NCBI GenBank assembly: GCA_002838185.1
Contig: CP017948.1
Span: 868,001-932,000 of the forward strand
Direction: 5' to 3'
Length of the DNA: 64,000 nucleotides
DNA from: Tenericutes bacterium MO-XQ
Lineage (GTDB): Bacteria > Bacillota_I > Bacilli_A > Acholeplasmatales > Acholeplasmataceae
Shown here piece by piece: positions 7,815-17,300 of this stretch. The notes under the pieces were generated by a model. That model saw only the letters and a list, made by a program, of their open reading frames with translations. It was not told the origin of the DNA and ran no database searches. The position numbers and the translations under genes are program-made. The stretch's first letter is position 1. Each line of letters opens with the position of its first letter.

Positions 7815-10558
7815 GATTTCAATTTTTGTGAAACTTAAGGCTTCAACTGTAGCTGTATGAACTAATCCAGATACATCATAGAAGTAAATCGTTTCTTCTT
7901 GATCTGATACATTCCAAACCATCGCGTAAATATTACCATTTTGATCTTCATAAATGGATGCACTCACTTGAGCTTCAACCATCATCCACGTATCACTATG
8001 TCTTTGTCCAAGTGTATCCATCGCATGAATCATATAATATGATAAGCTGAGTTCATTTGGATAATCGTCATTTAAGATTTTAGAAGCATCAAAATTATTG
8101 ATTGCAGTACTACTATTAGTAATCGATTGAATAAACCACATATTAGAAAACCATGTGTCTATAGTTTGATTTTTAGCTTCTAAGTATGTACCAAAGATCG
8201 AAGATAATTTGTTATATTCTTGATCATCAAGCGCATAACTTGTTAAATACTCTCCTGTTGGTAACCACTGGATTCCATAGATAAATGTTGGGTTTGCGCC
8301 AAACCATGTTGCATAATCATGTTTTCCACCCCAAACCATACCAGCAACATCTACATAATCACCGTAATCAGGATCCCAGTTGGTATCATCATAATCAAAC
8401 CAATATTCTTTAATCGCAGATAGTTCTGTAACAAAACCATAGATTGCGGCATCTCTTCTATCTGTATCATTTGTTGCAAGTGCCCAGTGATAACCAGCAT
8501 TCCAGGAGTTTAGCGCTTCAGAAGTTGATTCTAAGTTATTACCTTCCGCAAACGTTCCATATCCATGTGCCCAAGAGTGACCTGCCCATGGATCAAAGTT
8601 TCTTAAATACTCAAAATCATCTTGATCTTTATATGGATACATATAATCATCAAGTAGAAGATTGACTAAATCCTTGTAATCTTCTAAAAATGATTGATCA
8701 TACATTGCTAAAACACTTGATGCATAAACGAGATAACCATGCGTAAAACTATGATCAGATAATTCTGAAGCAGTTCCAAAATCATTGTTTGAATAATAAG
8801 TGGTTCCCCACTGATAATTGTAAAATAAGAATTTGTCATCTGATTGACCACTATACGTGTACCAATCTTCAATGACATATCTCAATTTAGCAATAAACTC
8901 TGCTTTTAGTGCGTTTTGTCCAAGTTGATCTGAGATGATGATTGCTTGTGATAATGGATAGATTGCTTTAGAGTTCCAGTAAGGCCCTTCAGCATTGATG
9001 AAGTCTTCATCATCAGTGATGTCAATATCTTGATTTAGACCTTCTAAATAAGATACTAAAGTTGTATCAGAAAATGCATCATTTTCAGGGAGTGTAAATC
9101 CGGGAAGGACACCACTAAAAGATAGTATAGTTTCAAAGGTATTGTTATCTAGTAACTTTAATGTACCTCTAACTGTACGGTAAGTATAAGTAGTGACATT
9201 AACATCTGAATATTTATAATGATGCGGCATTAACGCTAGAAGTAAAGGATTTTGATTGTTTTCATTGAAATTGGTTTGTTGGTAATGATAAGTTGTAATG
9301 ACATCACTGTTTTGATGATCAATTTCATAGGAAACATCTGTATCATTTGTCATGGTATATCCATGTTCATGATAAAAGGATGCTTCTGTGAGATTATTGA
9401 TTGCGGCGATTGATAAAATATTTGAATCGCCTAAATCAATGTTTAATCTATTTTTAAGTCCAAATGGATGATTATTGGAAGTAATCGTAAATGTCGTGTT
9501 TTCAGGTGTATTCACTAAATAATATTTATCAGAATATGTGGGTTGTCCAACAATTTCTGGTGGACTTGTATCATATCCTGAATGTCTTCTTACCAGTTTA
9601 CAATGATTGCTTTACCAGTATAAGTAGAAGATGTAATTAAATTTCCATTTAAATCATAATATTCATAATTATCTAAACCATTCGTATCAAAGGTATAGGT
9701 AAGTGATTGTTCATTAGCAACTTCAACAAACACATAAGGTGATCCTTGGGTAAGGGTTGTAACCATATGATCTGTTGAATCACCAACATTTCTCATCGCA
9801 ACTTTTACTGATGCATCACTATAGCCAATAACTTTAGTTAAGTACCCTAAATCTAAATCAGATGATTTTAAGAAAGTATCTTTTAATGCAAGTGGAAATT
9901 GTGCCATCGTTGGTGTTTGATTCACATTCCAGTATTGTACAAATCCATCTTCTGGATTCGTTATTTCTAAGCCTTCATTAGTGTATGAAGCTCTTAATAG
10001 ATTGGTATAAATGCCATTACTACCACCATAGTTAGAAACTAACAGACTTGTCCACCATCCGCTTGATGGAACAGCAGTATCTTGAAGATCAGCTTCGATA
10101 AATGCAGGTGTCATTGGATGATCATAAGCGGATAAAGATCCTTCATAATAAGATCCAAATCCTATGGATTGTTGTCCAGGAGATGTTGTTGATCTTTGTC
10201 CTGTTGGTTCTTGATATGTACCTTCAACAACTTCAATCTCTCTGGTTTCATTGATGGTTTCATCTCCTAAAGATAAGTTATAAGTTAACGTATAAGATCC
10301 TGTAACTCCATAATTCACATGTCCAGTGATCTCAAATAGATGTGCAACATTTCTATTTTTATTTGTCATGATCTTTACGTCTTCTAAAGGATCAAAATAA
10401 TGACCGACAATCACATCTTTATTTTCTAAGCCTGAAATGGTTTCAATCGTCTCAGGAACATCAGTTTTTGGATCATTAGGGTCAGTTTCATCTTTTTTAC
10501 AAGCGCTAGGTAAAATGATCATAGAAAGCAATAAAATAACATATAAAAATTTTTTCAT
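7809..10558 (-). pseudogene. Secreted GH81 endo-beta-1,3-glucanase, frameshifted
   Basis: Reading leftward from ATG 10558 (AAAGGA upstream), the protein has a lipoprotein signal with lipobox 'LPSAC', then a DUF5011/Ig-like domain ('ISGLENKDVIVGHYFDPLED'), then the GH81 N-terminal beta domain ('PSSGWWTSLLVSNYGGSNGI', 'LTQGSPYVFVEV'). This frame stops at 9590. The GH81 catalytic domain continues in the next frame without a break from about 9600 to 7809: 'ELSDHSFTHGYLVYASSVLA' holds the acid Asp, and 'EGNNLESTSEALNSW' holds the catalytic Glu region. One base is missing, most simply an A from the run in GTAAAC (9601-9596), giving 'AIIV-KLVRRHSGYD' when restored. The restored length is about 916 residues. 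GH81 enzymes cleave laminarin, callose and fungal glucan. A late GTG restart at 9515 would give an unsecreted fragment. Confidence 0.85.
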
Positions 10559-10673
10559 AAAGCACATCCTTTTTTGTTTATAGATGTAGCATACCACATA
10601 AAAATCAATAATGATGCAAAAAAACATATATTTATATATGTAGAAAAAAAATCAAAAATAAAGTAAAATAAAC

Positions 10674-10702
10674 TTGACATGGTGACAAATAAAGTGTACA
10701 AT
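10674..10702 (+). promoter_or_regulatory. Promoter of membrane protein/XRE operon
   Basis: TTGACA (10674-10679), 17-base spacer, TACAAT (10697-10702): a near-consensus sigma-70/SigA promoter 28 bases before ATG 10731. Confidence 0.75.
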
Positions 10703-10730
10703 AAAATCAGAATTGAAAAGAGGTGTTTTT

Positions 10731-11165
10731 ATGGGTTATCAATTGAAAAAAAGTTATGTGACCATGGTCACTACAATTATTGGATTTGTTTTATTCTTAC
10801 TATACATTTTAAGAGAAACAGAAGTTGAGACATTTACTAAAGAAGATTTAGGTAAATATTTATTATTGGTCGTACCAGTATTAATTGGTGTTGATATGAT
10901 TGGTAAATTTATTTTTAATTTACTTGATGTGAGTAAAAATAAAGATCAAAAAAGAGAAAAAATGGATGAGTTTGATACCATCATTGAATATAAAAGTGTA
11001 AGAAACTTTGGATTAGTCTTTATGTTAGGATTTTTTATCAGTTGTTTACTATTCTTAGTATCAACTTACATCTTTTATCCATTTCTATCATTATTCATTA
11101 CGCTTCATGTCTCTGGACTTATATTACAAGCATCATATATTAAGTATTATGAGTATGGTGTATAA
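10731..11165 (+). CDS. Four-helix membrane protein paired with XRE regulator
   Basis: 144 residues with hydrophobic segments at about 15-28, 43-61, 93-111 and 116-135. ATG 10731 is preferred over the ATG at 10713 because AAAGAGGTG sits just before it and because 10713 lies too close to the -10 box. A small membrane protein with an XRE regulator three bases downstream is a recurring pair in Firmicutes in which the membrane protein is thought to modulate the regulator (established pattern, mechanism not visible here). No enzyme motif is seen. Confidence 0.65.
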   Translation: MGYQLKKSYVTMVTTIIGFVLFLLYILRETEVETFTKEDLGKYLLLVVPVLIGVDMIGKFIFNLLDVSKNKDQKREKMDEFDTIIEYKSVRNFGLVFMLGFFISCLLFLVSTYIFYPFLSLFITLHVSGLILQASYIKYYEYGV

Positions 11166-11167
11166 GT

Positions 11168-11392
11168 ATGAGTAAAAAAGAAAGCAATATAAAAAACAGA
11201 ATCAGAGAGCTTAGATTTATGCATGATGAAATGTCTCAGGCAGAATTAAGCGATTTGGTGGGTGTATCTAGACAAACGATTGTCGCAGTTGAAAAAGGCA
11301 ATTATACACCATCGCTTGACTTAGCATTTAAGATTGCAGAAATCTTTGATCTAAGGATAGAAGAAATATTTTTTAAAGATGAGGAAAAATAA
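11168..11392 (+). CDS. XRE family transcriptional regulator
   Basis: 74 residues, nearly all a helix-turn-helix_3 domain: 'MSQAELSDLVGVSRQTIVAV' followed by 'EKGNYTPSLDLAFKIAEIFD' and 'IEEIFF'. This short form is typical of YgzD/PrtR-like regulators in operons with membrane proteins. It lies between the four-helix protein and the DUF4386 protein, with only two bases before and one base after. Confidence 0.9.
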   Translation: MSKKESNIKNRIRELRFMHDEMSQAELSDLVGVSRQTIVAVEKGNYTPSLDLAFKIAEIFDLRIEEIFFKDEEK

Positions 11393-11393
11393 G

Positions 11394-12038
11394 ATGACAC
11401 AGAATAAAAGAAGTTTAGTCGCAGGGATTTTATATTTATCATTAATCATTCCTGGACCATTTGCGTTTTTGTTAATTCCAGATATGATTTATAGTGCAGC
11501 AAATCCAAATGCATATATTACAAATAACATGTATTTAATTTATGTTTGGTTGTTTTTAGATATACTTATTATTGGTATTGAGATTGTTTTAGCATATTTA
11601 TTGCTAAAATTATTTAATCCAGTAAATAAAACTTTATCACAAGTAGCATATGTCCTTAGAATGTTAGTTGTTGGTGTGATGATGATTAATGTAGGTTTCC
11701 TACTAATGATTCTTTTTAACAGTAACCAAAATCCATTAGTTTATGTTGATCTTCATTTAGATTTTACCTATGTATGGCAATTTATATTTAGCTTCCATGT
11801 ACTTGTTTTAGGTATCTTTATGATTAAATATATTAAAACATTATGGAAATATTTAGGATATGTTTTAATTTTAGGTAGTATTGGATATTTCATTGATGTA
11901 TTTAACTATTTCTTAATAGATAGTGCATTTTTCACAAGTGTTGGCAATATCTTATTGATCTTTGTTACACTAGCAGAAATAGGCATGGGTATTGCCCTCC
12001 TTTTAAGAAAAGCAACCCCAAAATCACTCGTTTCATGA
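11394..12038 (+). CDS. DUF4386 family membrane protein
   Basis: 214 residues with about six hydrophobic helices. The order 'LVAGILYLSLIIPGPFAFLL' at the N-terminus, 'RMLVVGVMMINVGFLLM' in the middle and 'EIGMGIALLLRKA' at the end matches the DUF4386 family, whose function is unknown. ATG 11394 follows the XRE stop by one base with GAGGAAA upstream. An in-frame ATG at 11379 would overlap the XRE gene and is less likely. Confidence 0.75.
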   Translation: MTQNKRSLVAGILYLSLIIPGPFAFLLIPDMIYSAANPNAYITNNMYLIYVWLFLDILIIGIEIVLAYLLLKLFNPVNKTLSQVAYVLRMLVVGVMMINVGFLLMILFNSNQNPLVYVDLHLDFTYVWQFIFSFHVLVLGIFMIKYIKTLWKYLGYVLILGSIGYFIDVFNYFLIDSAFFTSVGNILLIFVTLAEIGMGIALLLRKATPKSLVS

Positions 12039-12059
12039 TATGATAGAATTATCATGAAA
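12031..12059. promoter_or_regulatory. Perfect 10-bp inverted repeat
   Basis: TTTCATGATA (12031-12040) and TATCATGAAA (12050-12059) are perfect reverse complements separated by nine bases. The element overlaps the stop of the DUF4386 gene and ends 11 bases before the YCII gene. No T tract follows, so it is better explained as an operator or an mRNA hairpin than a terminator. Confidence 0.55.
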
Positions 12060-12070
12060 GAAGGTATCTT

Positions 12071-12370
12071 ATGGATTATATATATGTTTTAAAGTTTAAT
12101 CCAGATTATTATGATGAAGATGTTTGGACTGATGAAGTGAATCAAATCATTGATGCACATTTCCAAAGACTTAAAAGTGATTACGAAAAAGGTAAAGTTA
12201 TTCATGTCGGTAGAACTGAAAATCCAAAAGATGAAGGTTTTGGTTTAGTCATCTATCATGCAGATGATGATCAAGATGCAAAACATTATATGGAAAATGA
12301 TCCAGCAATAAAAAATAAGATTATGACAGGAACTTATCAACGCTATAAGGTGGTGTTTAATCATGGCTAA
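12071..12370 (+). CDS. YCII-related domain protein
   Basis: 99 residues matching the YCII/dimeric alpha-beta barrel family: 'YIYVLKFNPDYYDED', a conserved-type 'HFQRLKSDYEKGKVIHVGRT' segment, and 'GFGLVIYHADDDQDAKHYME' followed by 'NDPAIKNKIMTGTYQRYKV'. The fold usually forms dimers that bind small organic acids, and the role is unknown. AAGAAGGTATCTT precedes the ATG. It overlaps the next gene by eight bases, so the two are translationally coupled. Confidence 0.8.
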   Translation: MDYIYVLKFNPDYYDEDVWTDEVNQIIDAHFQRLKSDYEKGKVIHVGRTENPKDEGFGLVIYHADDDQDAKHYMENDPAIKNKIMTGTYQRYKVVFNHG

Positions 12371-12770
12371 AGCAATTGGTATCGGTGGCGTATTTATTCA
12401 TATGCAAGGAGATTCTAAAGCTTTGTTTGATTGGTATGAAAAATATCTTGGGTTAGATTTTTCAGCCTATGGGTCAGGTTTCTTAAGTGGAGAACAACTG
12501 ATGGTTTTAACATTTAAAAGAGATGATAATCCTTTAATGCCTTATTTAAACCTAAGAGTTGATGATATTGAAGCTATTATCAATAATATGAAGGAAAATC
12601 ACATTGAAATCATATCAGACATAGCAGAATATCCATATGGGAAGTTTGCGACATTCAAAGATCCATTTGGAAACGTTGTTGAACTATGGGAAGCAGATAG
12701 AGATGCATATATCAAGATGGTTCATGAAGAGTTAGAAAAATATAAAAAGGAAAGAAAACCAAAATTATAA
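12363..12770 (+). CDS. VOC family (glyoxalase-like) protein
   Basis: 135 residues of a vicinal-oxygen-chelate fold: 'GGVFIHMQGDSKALFDWYEK' then 'YLGLDF', and the C-terminal 'YPYGKFATFKDPFGNVVELW' that supplies the metal-ligand Glu. Members include glyoxalase I, dioxygenases and antibiotic-binding proteins. The substrate is not predictable. It overlaps the YCII gene by eight bases. Confidence 0.85.
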   Translation: MAKAIGIGGVFIHMQGDSKALFDWYEKYLGLDFSAYGSGFLSGEQLMVLTFKRDDNPLMPYLNLRVDDIEAIINNMKENHIEIISDIAEYPYGKFATFKDPFGNVVELWEADRDAYIKMVHEELEKYKKERKPKL

Positions 12771-12790
12771 AATAATTTGAAACTTAAAAA

Positions 12791-12827
12791 AAAGCGCTTA
12801 TTTAACCTTTGTTAAGCGTTTTTTTAT
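12791..12827 (+). terminator. Rho-independent terminator
   Basis: AAAGCGCTTA (12791-12800) pairs with TAAGCGTTTT (12813-12822) with one G-T wobble, followed by T5-A-T4. Confidence 0.75.
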
Positions 12828-12864
12828 TTTAAATATAAATAACCTTTTTTTATGAGAATATCAT

Positions 12865-12893
12865 TTGATAATCAATACCCATATTCTTATAAT
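12865..12893 (+). promoter_or_regulatory. Promoter of the DAACS symporter
   Basis: TTGATA (12865-12870), 17-base spacer, TATAAT (12888-12893), about 33 bases before the start codon. Confidence 0.7.
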
Positions 12894-12925
12894 AGAAATG
12901 CAGCATAAAAAAAAGGAGGATGTTT

Positions 12926-14269
12926 ATGTTTATAAATTTAAAAATTGATTCATGGCAAAAGTTAGTGCTGTATCTGATCACAATTTTTGCAATTGTATTA
13001 TTACATATACTTTCAAAAAGGAAAGTTAAGTTTTCTTATCGTGTACTTGTTGCACTTGGCTTAGGTTTAGCTACTGGGTTGTTATTAGGAGATGTTTCTA
13101 CAACCATAAGACCTATTGGTCAATTATATGTACGTCTCATTTCTATGATAGTGATGCCACTCGTGTTTTTTTCTATTTTAAGATCGTTTACATCACTTGG
13201 AACATCAGAAAAACTAAAATCGATTTCACTTCGATCATTATTTTGGTTGTTATCTACTACAGCTATTGCAACTGTTTTAGGATTGGTTGCAGCTACATTA
13301 GTTGAACTTGGAAAAGGTTTTGATGTAACGGATATTATTTATACACTAAGAGATGTTGTGCCTATTGAACAAGTGATATTGAATCTTTTCCCAAGTAATA
13401 TTTTAAGTCATATGGTAAATAACCAAATGATTCCAGTGATTGTTTTTGCAGTATTGATTGCGATTGCAATCAATATCGAAAACAAGAAAAAACCTGAAAC
13501 TGTGAAACCTGTGATTGATTTAATAGAATCATCAACAAAAGTTATGATTGGGTTAACAAAAATGGTCATAAAATTCACACCTTATGGCGTGTTTGCGCTC
13601 ATGGCGAATGCTGCTGGTAGAAATAATTTAGATACATTATCATCATTAGGTATCTATATCTTATTAATTTATGGTGTGATGATAATTCACATGATTTTTG
13701 TTCAATTAGGTTTAATTACTTTTGTGGGAAAACTTAATCCGATTAAGTTTATTAAAAATGTATATCCAGCACAATTAGTTGCATTTACTTCACAAAGTAG
13801 TTATGGCACATTGCCCGTAACAATCAAATCATTAACAGACCGTAATGGTGTATCAGAAAGAATTGCAAGTTTTGTTGGTCCATTAGGAGCAAATGTTGGG
13901 ATGAATGCTTGTGGTGGTATTTTTCCAGCGATGGTGGCTATTTTTACAGCAAATGCATTTGGTATTGATTTAGTGTTTACTGACTACTTACTGATTATTT
14001 TAACAACTACAATCGCATCAATCGGTATTGCTGGTGTACCTGGTATCGCAACAATTGCTGCAACTGTTGTTTTAGCAACTTTAGGACTACCTATTGAAGG
14101 TATTGCTTTGGTTGCTGGTGTTGATGCATTAATTGATATGGGAAGAACTGCAGTGAATGTTACAGGAACGATGGTTGCTGCAACCTTAACTGCTAAACAA
14201 GAAAACGAGTTAGATGAAACAGTCTTTTACAGTGATAAAAAAGCAATAGAAGTTGTTGCTGAGTCATAA
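12926..14269 (+). CDS. Dicarboxylate/amino acid:cation symporter (DAACS)
   Basis: 447-residue membrane carrier of the SLC1/GltP family, which imports acidic amino acids, C4-dicarboxylates or cystine with sodium or protons. The family re-entrant loops are visible: 'FTSQSSYGTLPVTIKSL' (HP1), 'GPLGANVGMNACGGIFPAM' in place of the NMDGT motif, 'GIAGVPGIATIAATVVLA' (HP2) and 'GVDALIDMGRTAVNVTGTMV' (TM8). The MNACGG variant resembles cystine carriers of the TcyP type more than glutamate carriers, so the substrate is open. ATG 12926 is chosen because AAGGAGG is properly spaced for it and too close to ATG 12920. Confidence 0.85.
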   Translation: MFINLKIDSWQKLVLYLITIFAIVLLHILSKRKVKFSYRVLVALGLGLATGLLLGDVSTTIRPIGQLYVRLISMIVMPLVFFSILRSFTSLGTSEKLKSISLRSLFWLLSTTAIATVLGLVAATLVELGKGFDVTDIIYTLRDVVPIEQVILNLFPSNILSHMVNNQMIPVIVFAVLIAIAINIENKKKPETVKPVIDLIESSTKVMIGLTKMVIKFTPYGVFALMANAAGRNNLDTLSSLGIYILLIYGVMIIHMIFVQLGLITFVGKLNPIKFIKNVYPAQLVAFTSQSSYGTLPVTIKSLTDRNGVSERIASFVGPLGANVGMNACGGIFPAMVAIFTANAFGIDLVFTDYLLIILTTTIASIGIAGVPGIATIAATVVLATLGLPIEGIALVAGVDALIDMGRTAVNVTGTMVAATLTAKQENELDETVFYSDKKAIEVVAES

Positions 14270-14295
14270 AGTAATAACTTTAATATGTTAATCAT

Positions 14296-14336
14296 GAGAC
14301 GTTCTGTGTAAATATTATAGGAACGTCTCTTTTTTT
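14296..14336 (+). terminator. Rho-independent terminator
   Basis: GAGACGTTC (14296-14304) pairs perfectly with GAACGTCTC (14321-14329), then seven T. Confidence 0.85.
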
Positions 14337-14399
14337 CTTTATATGCTTATCTAAAATTGATATACTATAGTTAAAGAGTTTTTGATTGGAGTGTTTGTA

Positions 14400-17300
14400 T
14401 TGGCAATTAGAAACAATCAGCTACTCAATCATCTTGAAGGATTGAGAAATAGCATAAAAGATAAACTTAAAAGTGAAGGTTTAAATAAAAATATTTGTAC
14501 CGATAATGCACTTGAAGAAATGGCTAAGAAAAAGCCAGAACGTTTAAGTGATTTTTTAGCTATTTCTGGTTTGGACCGTGACTTTTTAGAAATGTATGCA
14601 CATCTTTTTTTGGATGTAATTTTATCTTATACAAAAAAAGAGGTCAAAAAGGTTAAAGTTTCAAAATCTGCATCATTTGTTCTCGATCGATATAAAGACA
14701 GGTTAACTAATATATCTAAAACCAATCCTAATCTTTATATGGGAAGTATTGTTAAGCTAAGAAGTTTTGACTTATATGATGAAACACGGTTTGAAGATAT
14801 TCAAAAGTTTTTATCTAGAAAAAAAGATGTATATAAATTAAACACAGATCAAGAAGATATTTTTGATCGATTAACCACGCTTTATAGACACATGAATAAA
14901 GACTATAAAGAACTTGGTACATATCATTTATATTTAGGTTATCCTTATGTTGAGGGTATTTTTAAACAAGATAATTTTCCAATTAAAGCACCGCTTGCAT
15001 ATATGCCAATAAAACTAGAACGCAATAAAAAGACATATACCTTAAGTTTTGATGTACATAAAGATATTATGATTAATCGAGATTTATTGCTTGCAGTTTC
15101 AAAAGCTGAAAAAGCAAGCATCGACCAAGATATGCCAGATTTAAATGATTTGTCTAATCAAACCATTGAGCGCATTATTTTGCCTTTTTATGAAAAACAT
15201 GGATTAGAAATCAGACATAAAAAAGAGATATCATTTATGCCTTATAAGAACGAATTAAAAGATGATTTTTTAAGATCACATCATGCAAAATTCGACCTTA
15301 AAGGATATATTACTTTTGGAAGATATCAATTATACTCATCAATGCTTCAAAAAGATATGGCGGACATCATAGCTAATGAAACTTATAATGAATTATTAGA
15401 AGGACTAATTGATGAACAAGATTTATATGCAGATGAGAAACCATTACATGTTGCTTTATCAAGGGATAAGATTGATGAATCAAAATTGACTTATATCAAT
15501 GACTTAAATTATTCTCAAGAAAAAGTTATTGAGATGATCGACAAACATAAAAAAATGGTGATTTGGGGTCCTCCAGGCACTGGAAAGAGTCAAACCATTA
15601 CTTCACTCATCGCAAACCAAGTGTTAAGAGGACAAAATGTATGTGTGGTTAGTGAGAAAAAAGTAGCGCTTGATGTCATTTATCATCGATTAGGTGGTGC
15701 ATCGACATATACAATGTTTATCGATGATGCATCGGATAAACATAAGTTTTATGATCAACTTAATACATTTATGTCTCAACATGTTCCCCAAAGAAGACAT
15801 AATAATGATGTCTATCAAATTGAAGAGCAAATCAAAGATATCGATCATCACTTTAATGAAGCGATAAAATTACTTTATCATAAACAGTTTCAATATAAAC
15901 CATTAGCATATTTTTATGATCGTTATCTAAAAGATAAAGAGATTAAAGATGACTTAATGCCAAAACAAGTTTATCATCTATTTAAACATTACTTAGGTGA
16001 TGTTGATTTTGATCAAATTGAAGAGATTGAAAAAACATTTGATAAAGATAAAAAGCTTAAAGCTTTTATGTTTTATCATAAATATTTGAATAAATACCGA
16101 TTTTTCCAAAAACTTGAAACAAAAATATCAAGAAGTAGTTTTCTTCAGTTTAATCAGTTTATCAAAGACTTGAATCTCTTACATGAAAAATATGATAGAG
16201 CATGGATTTTTAAAAAAAGAAGACTAACAAATCAGTTTTTAAATCAGCATCAGATGACTTTAGAGTTCATGACTCAAAAACATTCAATAGACAAAAGATT
16301 TTTAAAAACGATGATCAAGGATCAAAAGTTTTCATCTGAGTTTACATCTTACATTAAAGATTTAAACAAAATCAAAACAAACTATGAAAAACTCTCTGAA
16401 AATCATTTAAAATTCTTAGATATGATGACTTTTGATGATATGTTTGTGAGTAAAGAGCATCCAGAAAATTATAGAACATATATGTTTAACGCATATTTCA
16501 CAGGTTTCTTAGAAGATTTTAAAGCAAGACATCAAAAGTATTTGTTTATCATCGACGCTTATGAGAAAAAAATGGATGAGCTTAAGACACTGATTGATGA
16601 GAAAAAGCACATCACTCAAGATTCATTTGAAATGACTCTATTTTCACATGCACTTGATTTTTCAAATACTAAACGCATTATGGATATAAAACGTATTTTA
16701 GAAAGTGATAAGAAACCTTCAGTGAAAGCTTTCTTTGATCTTTATCAATTAGAGTTGTTATCTCATGTTAAAGTATGGTTATTAACACCTGAAGCATTAT
16801 CAACAATCATTCCACTAAAACTTAATCTATTTGATTTAGTTATTTTTGATGAAGCTTCACAAATGTATGTTGAAAAAGGGATACCTGCTATTTATAGAGC
16901 TAAAAAAGTTGTGATTGCAGGTGATCCAAAACAACTTAGACCATCATCATTAGGGTTTGGCCGTATTGAAGAAGATGATCCTTTTGAAGAAGACGAAATC
17001 TTAAAGCATGTGACATATGATGCTAAAAGTTTACTAGATCTAGCAAGATATAAATACCAAGAAGCATTGCTCAATTATCATTATAGAAGTAAGTATCAAG
17101 AACTTATTGAGTTTTCCAATCACGCATTTTATGATGGTAAGTTGATGGTTTCTCCAAATGTTGATGACCCTAAAGAACCACCAATTTCATATATTTATGT
17201 TAAAGATGGCATGTTCTTAAAAAGAAGTAATGAAAAAGAAGCGGACGCAATCATCACCCTTCTTAAAAAAATACTTAAAGATAAAAAAGATGATCAGTCC

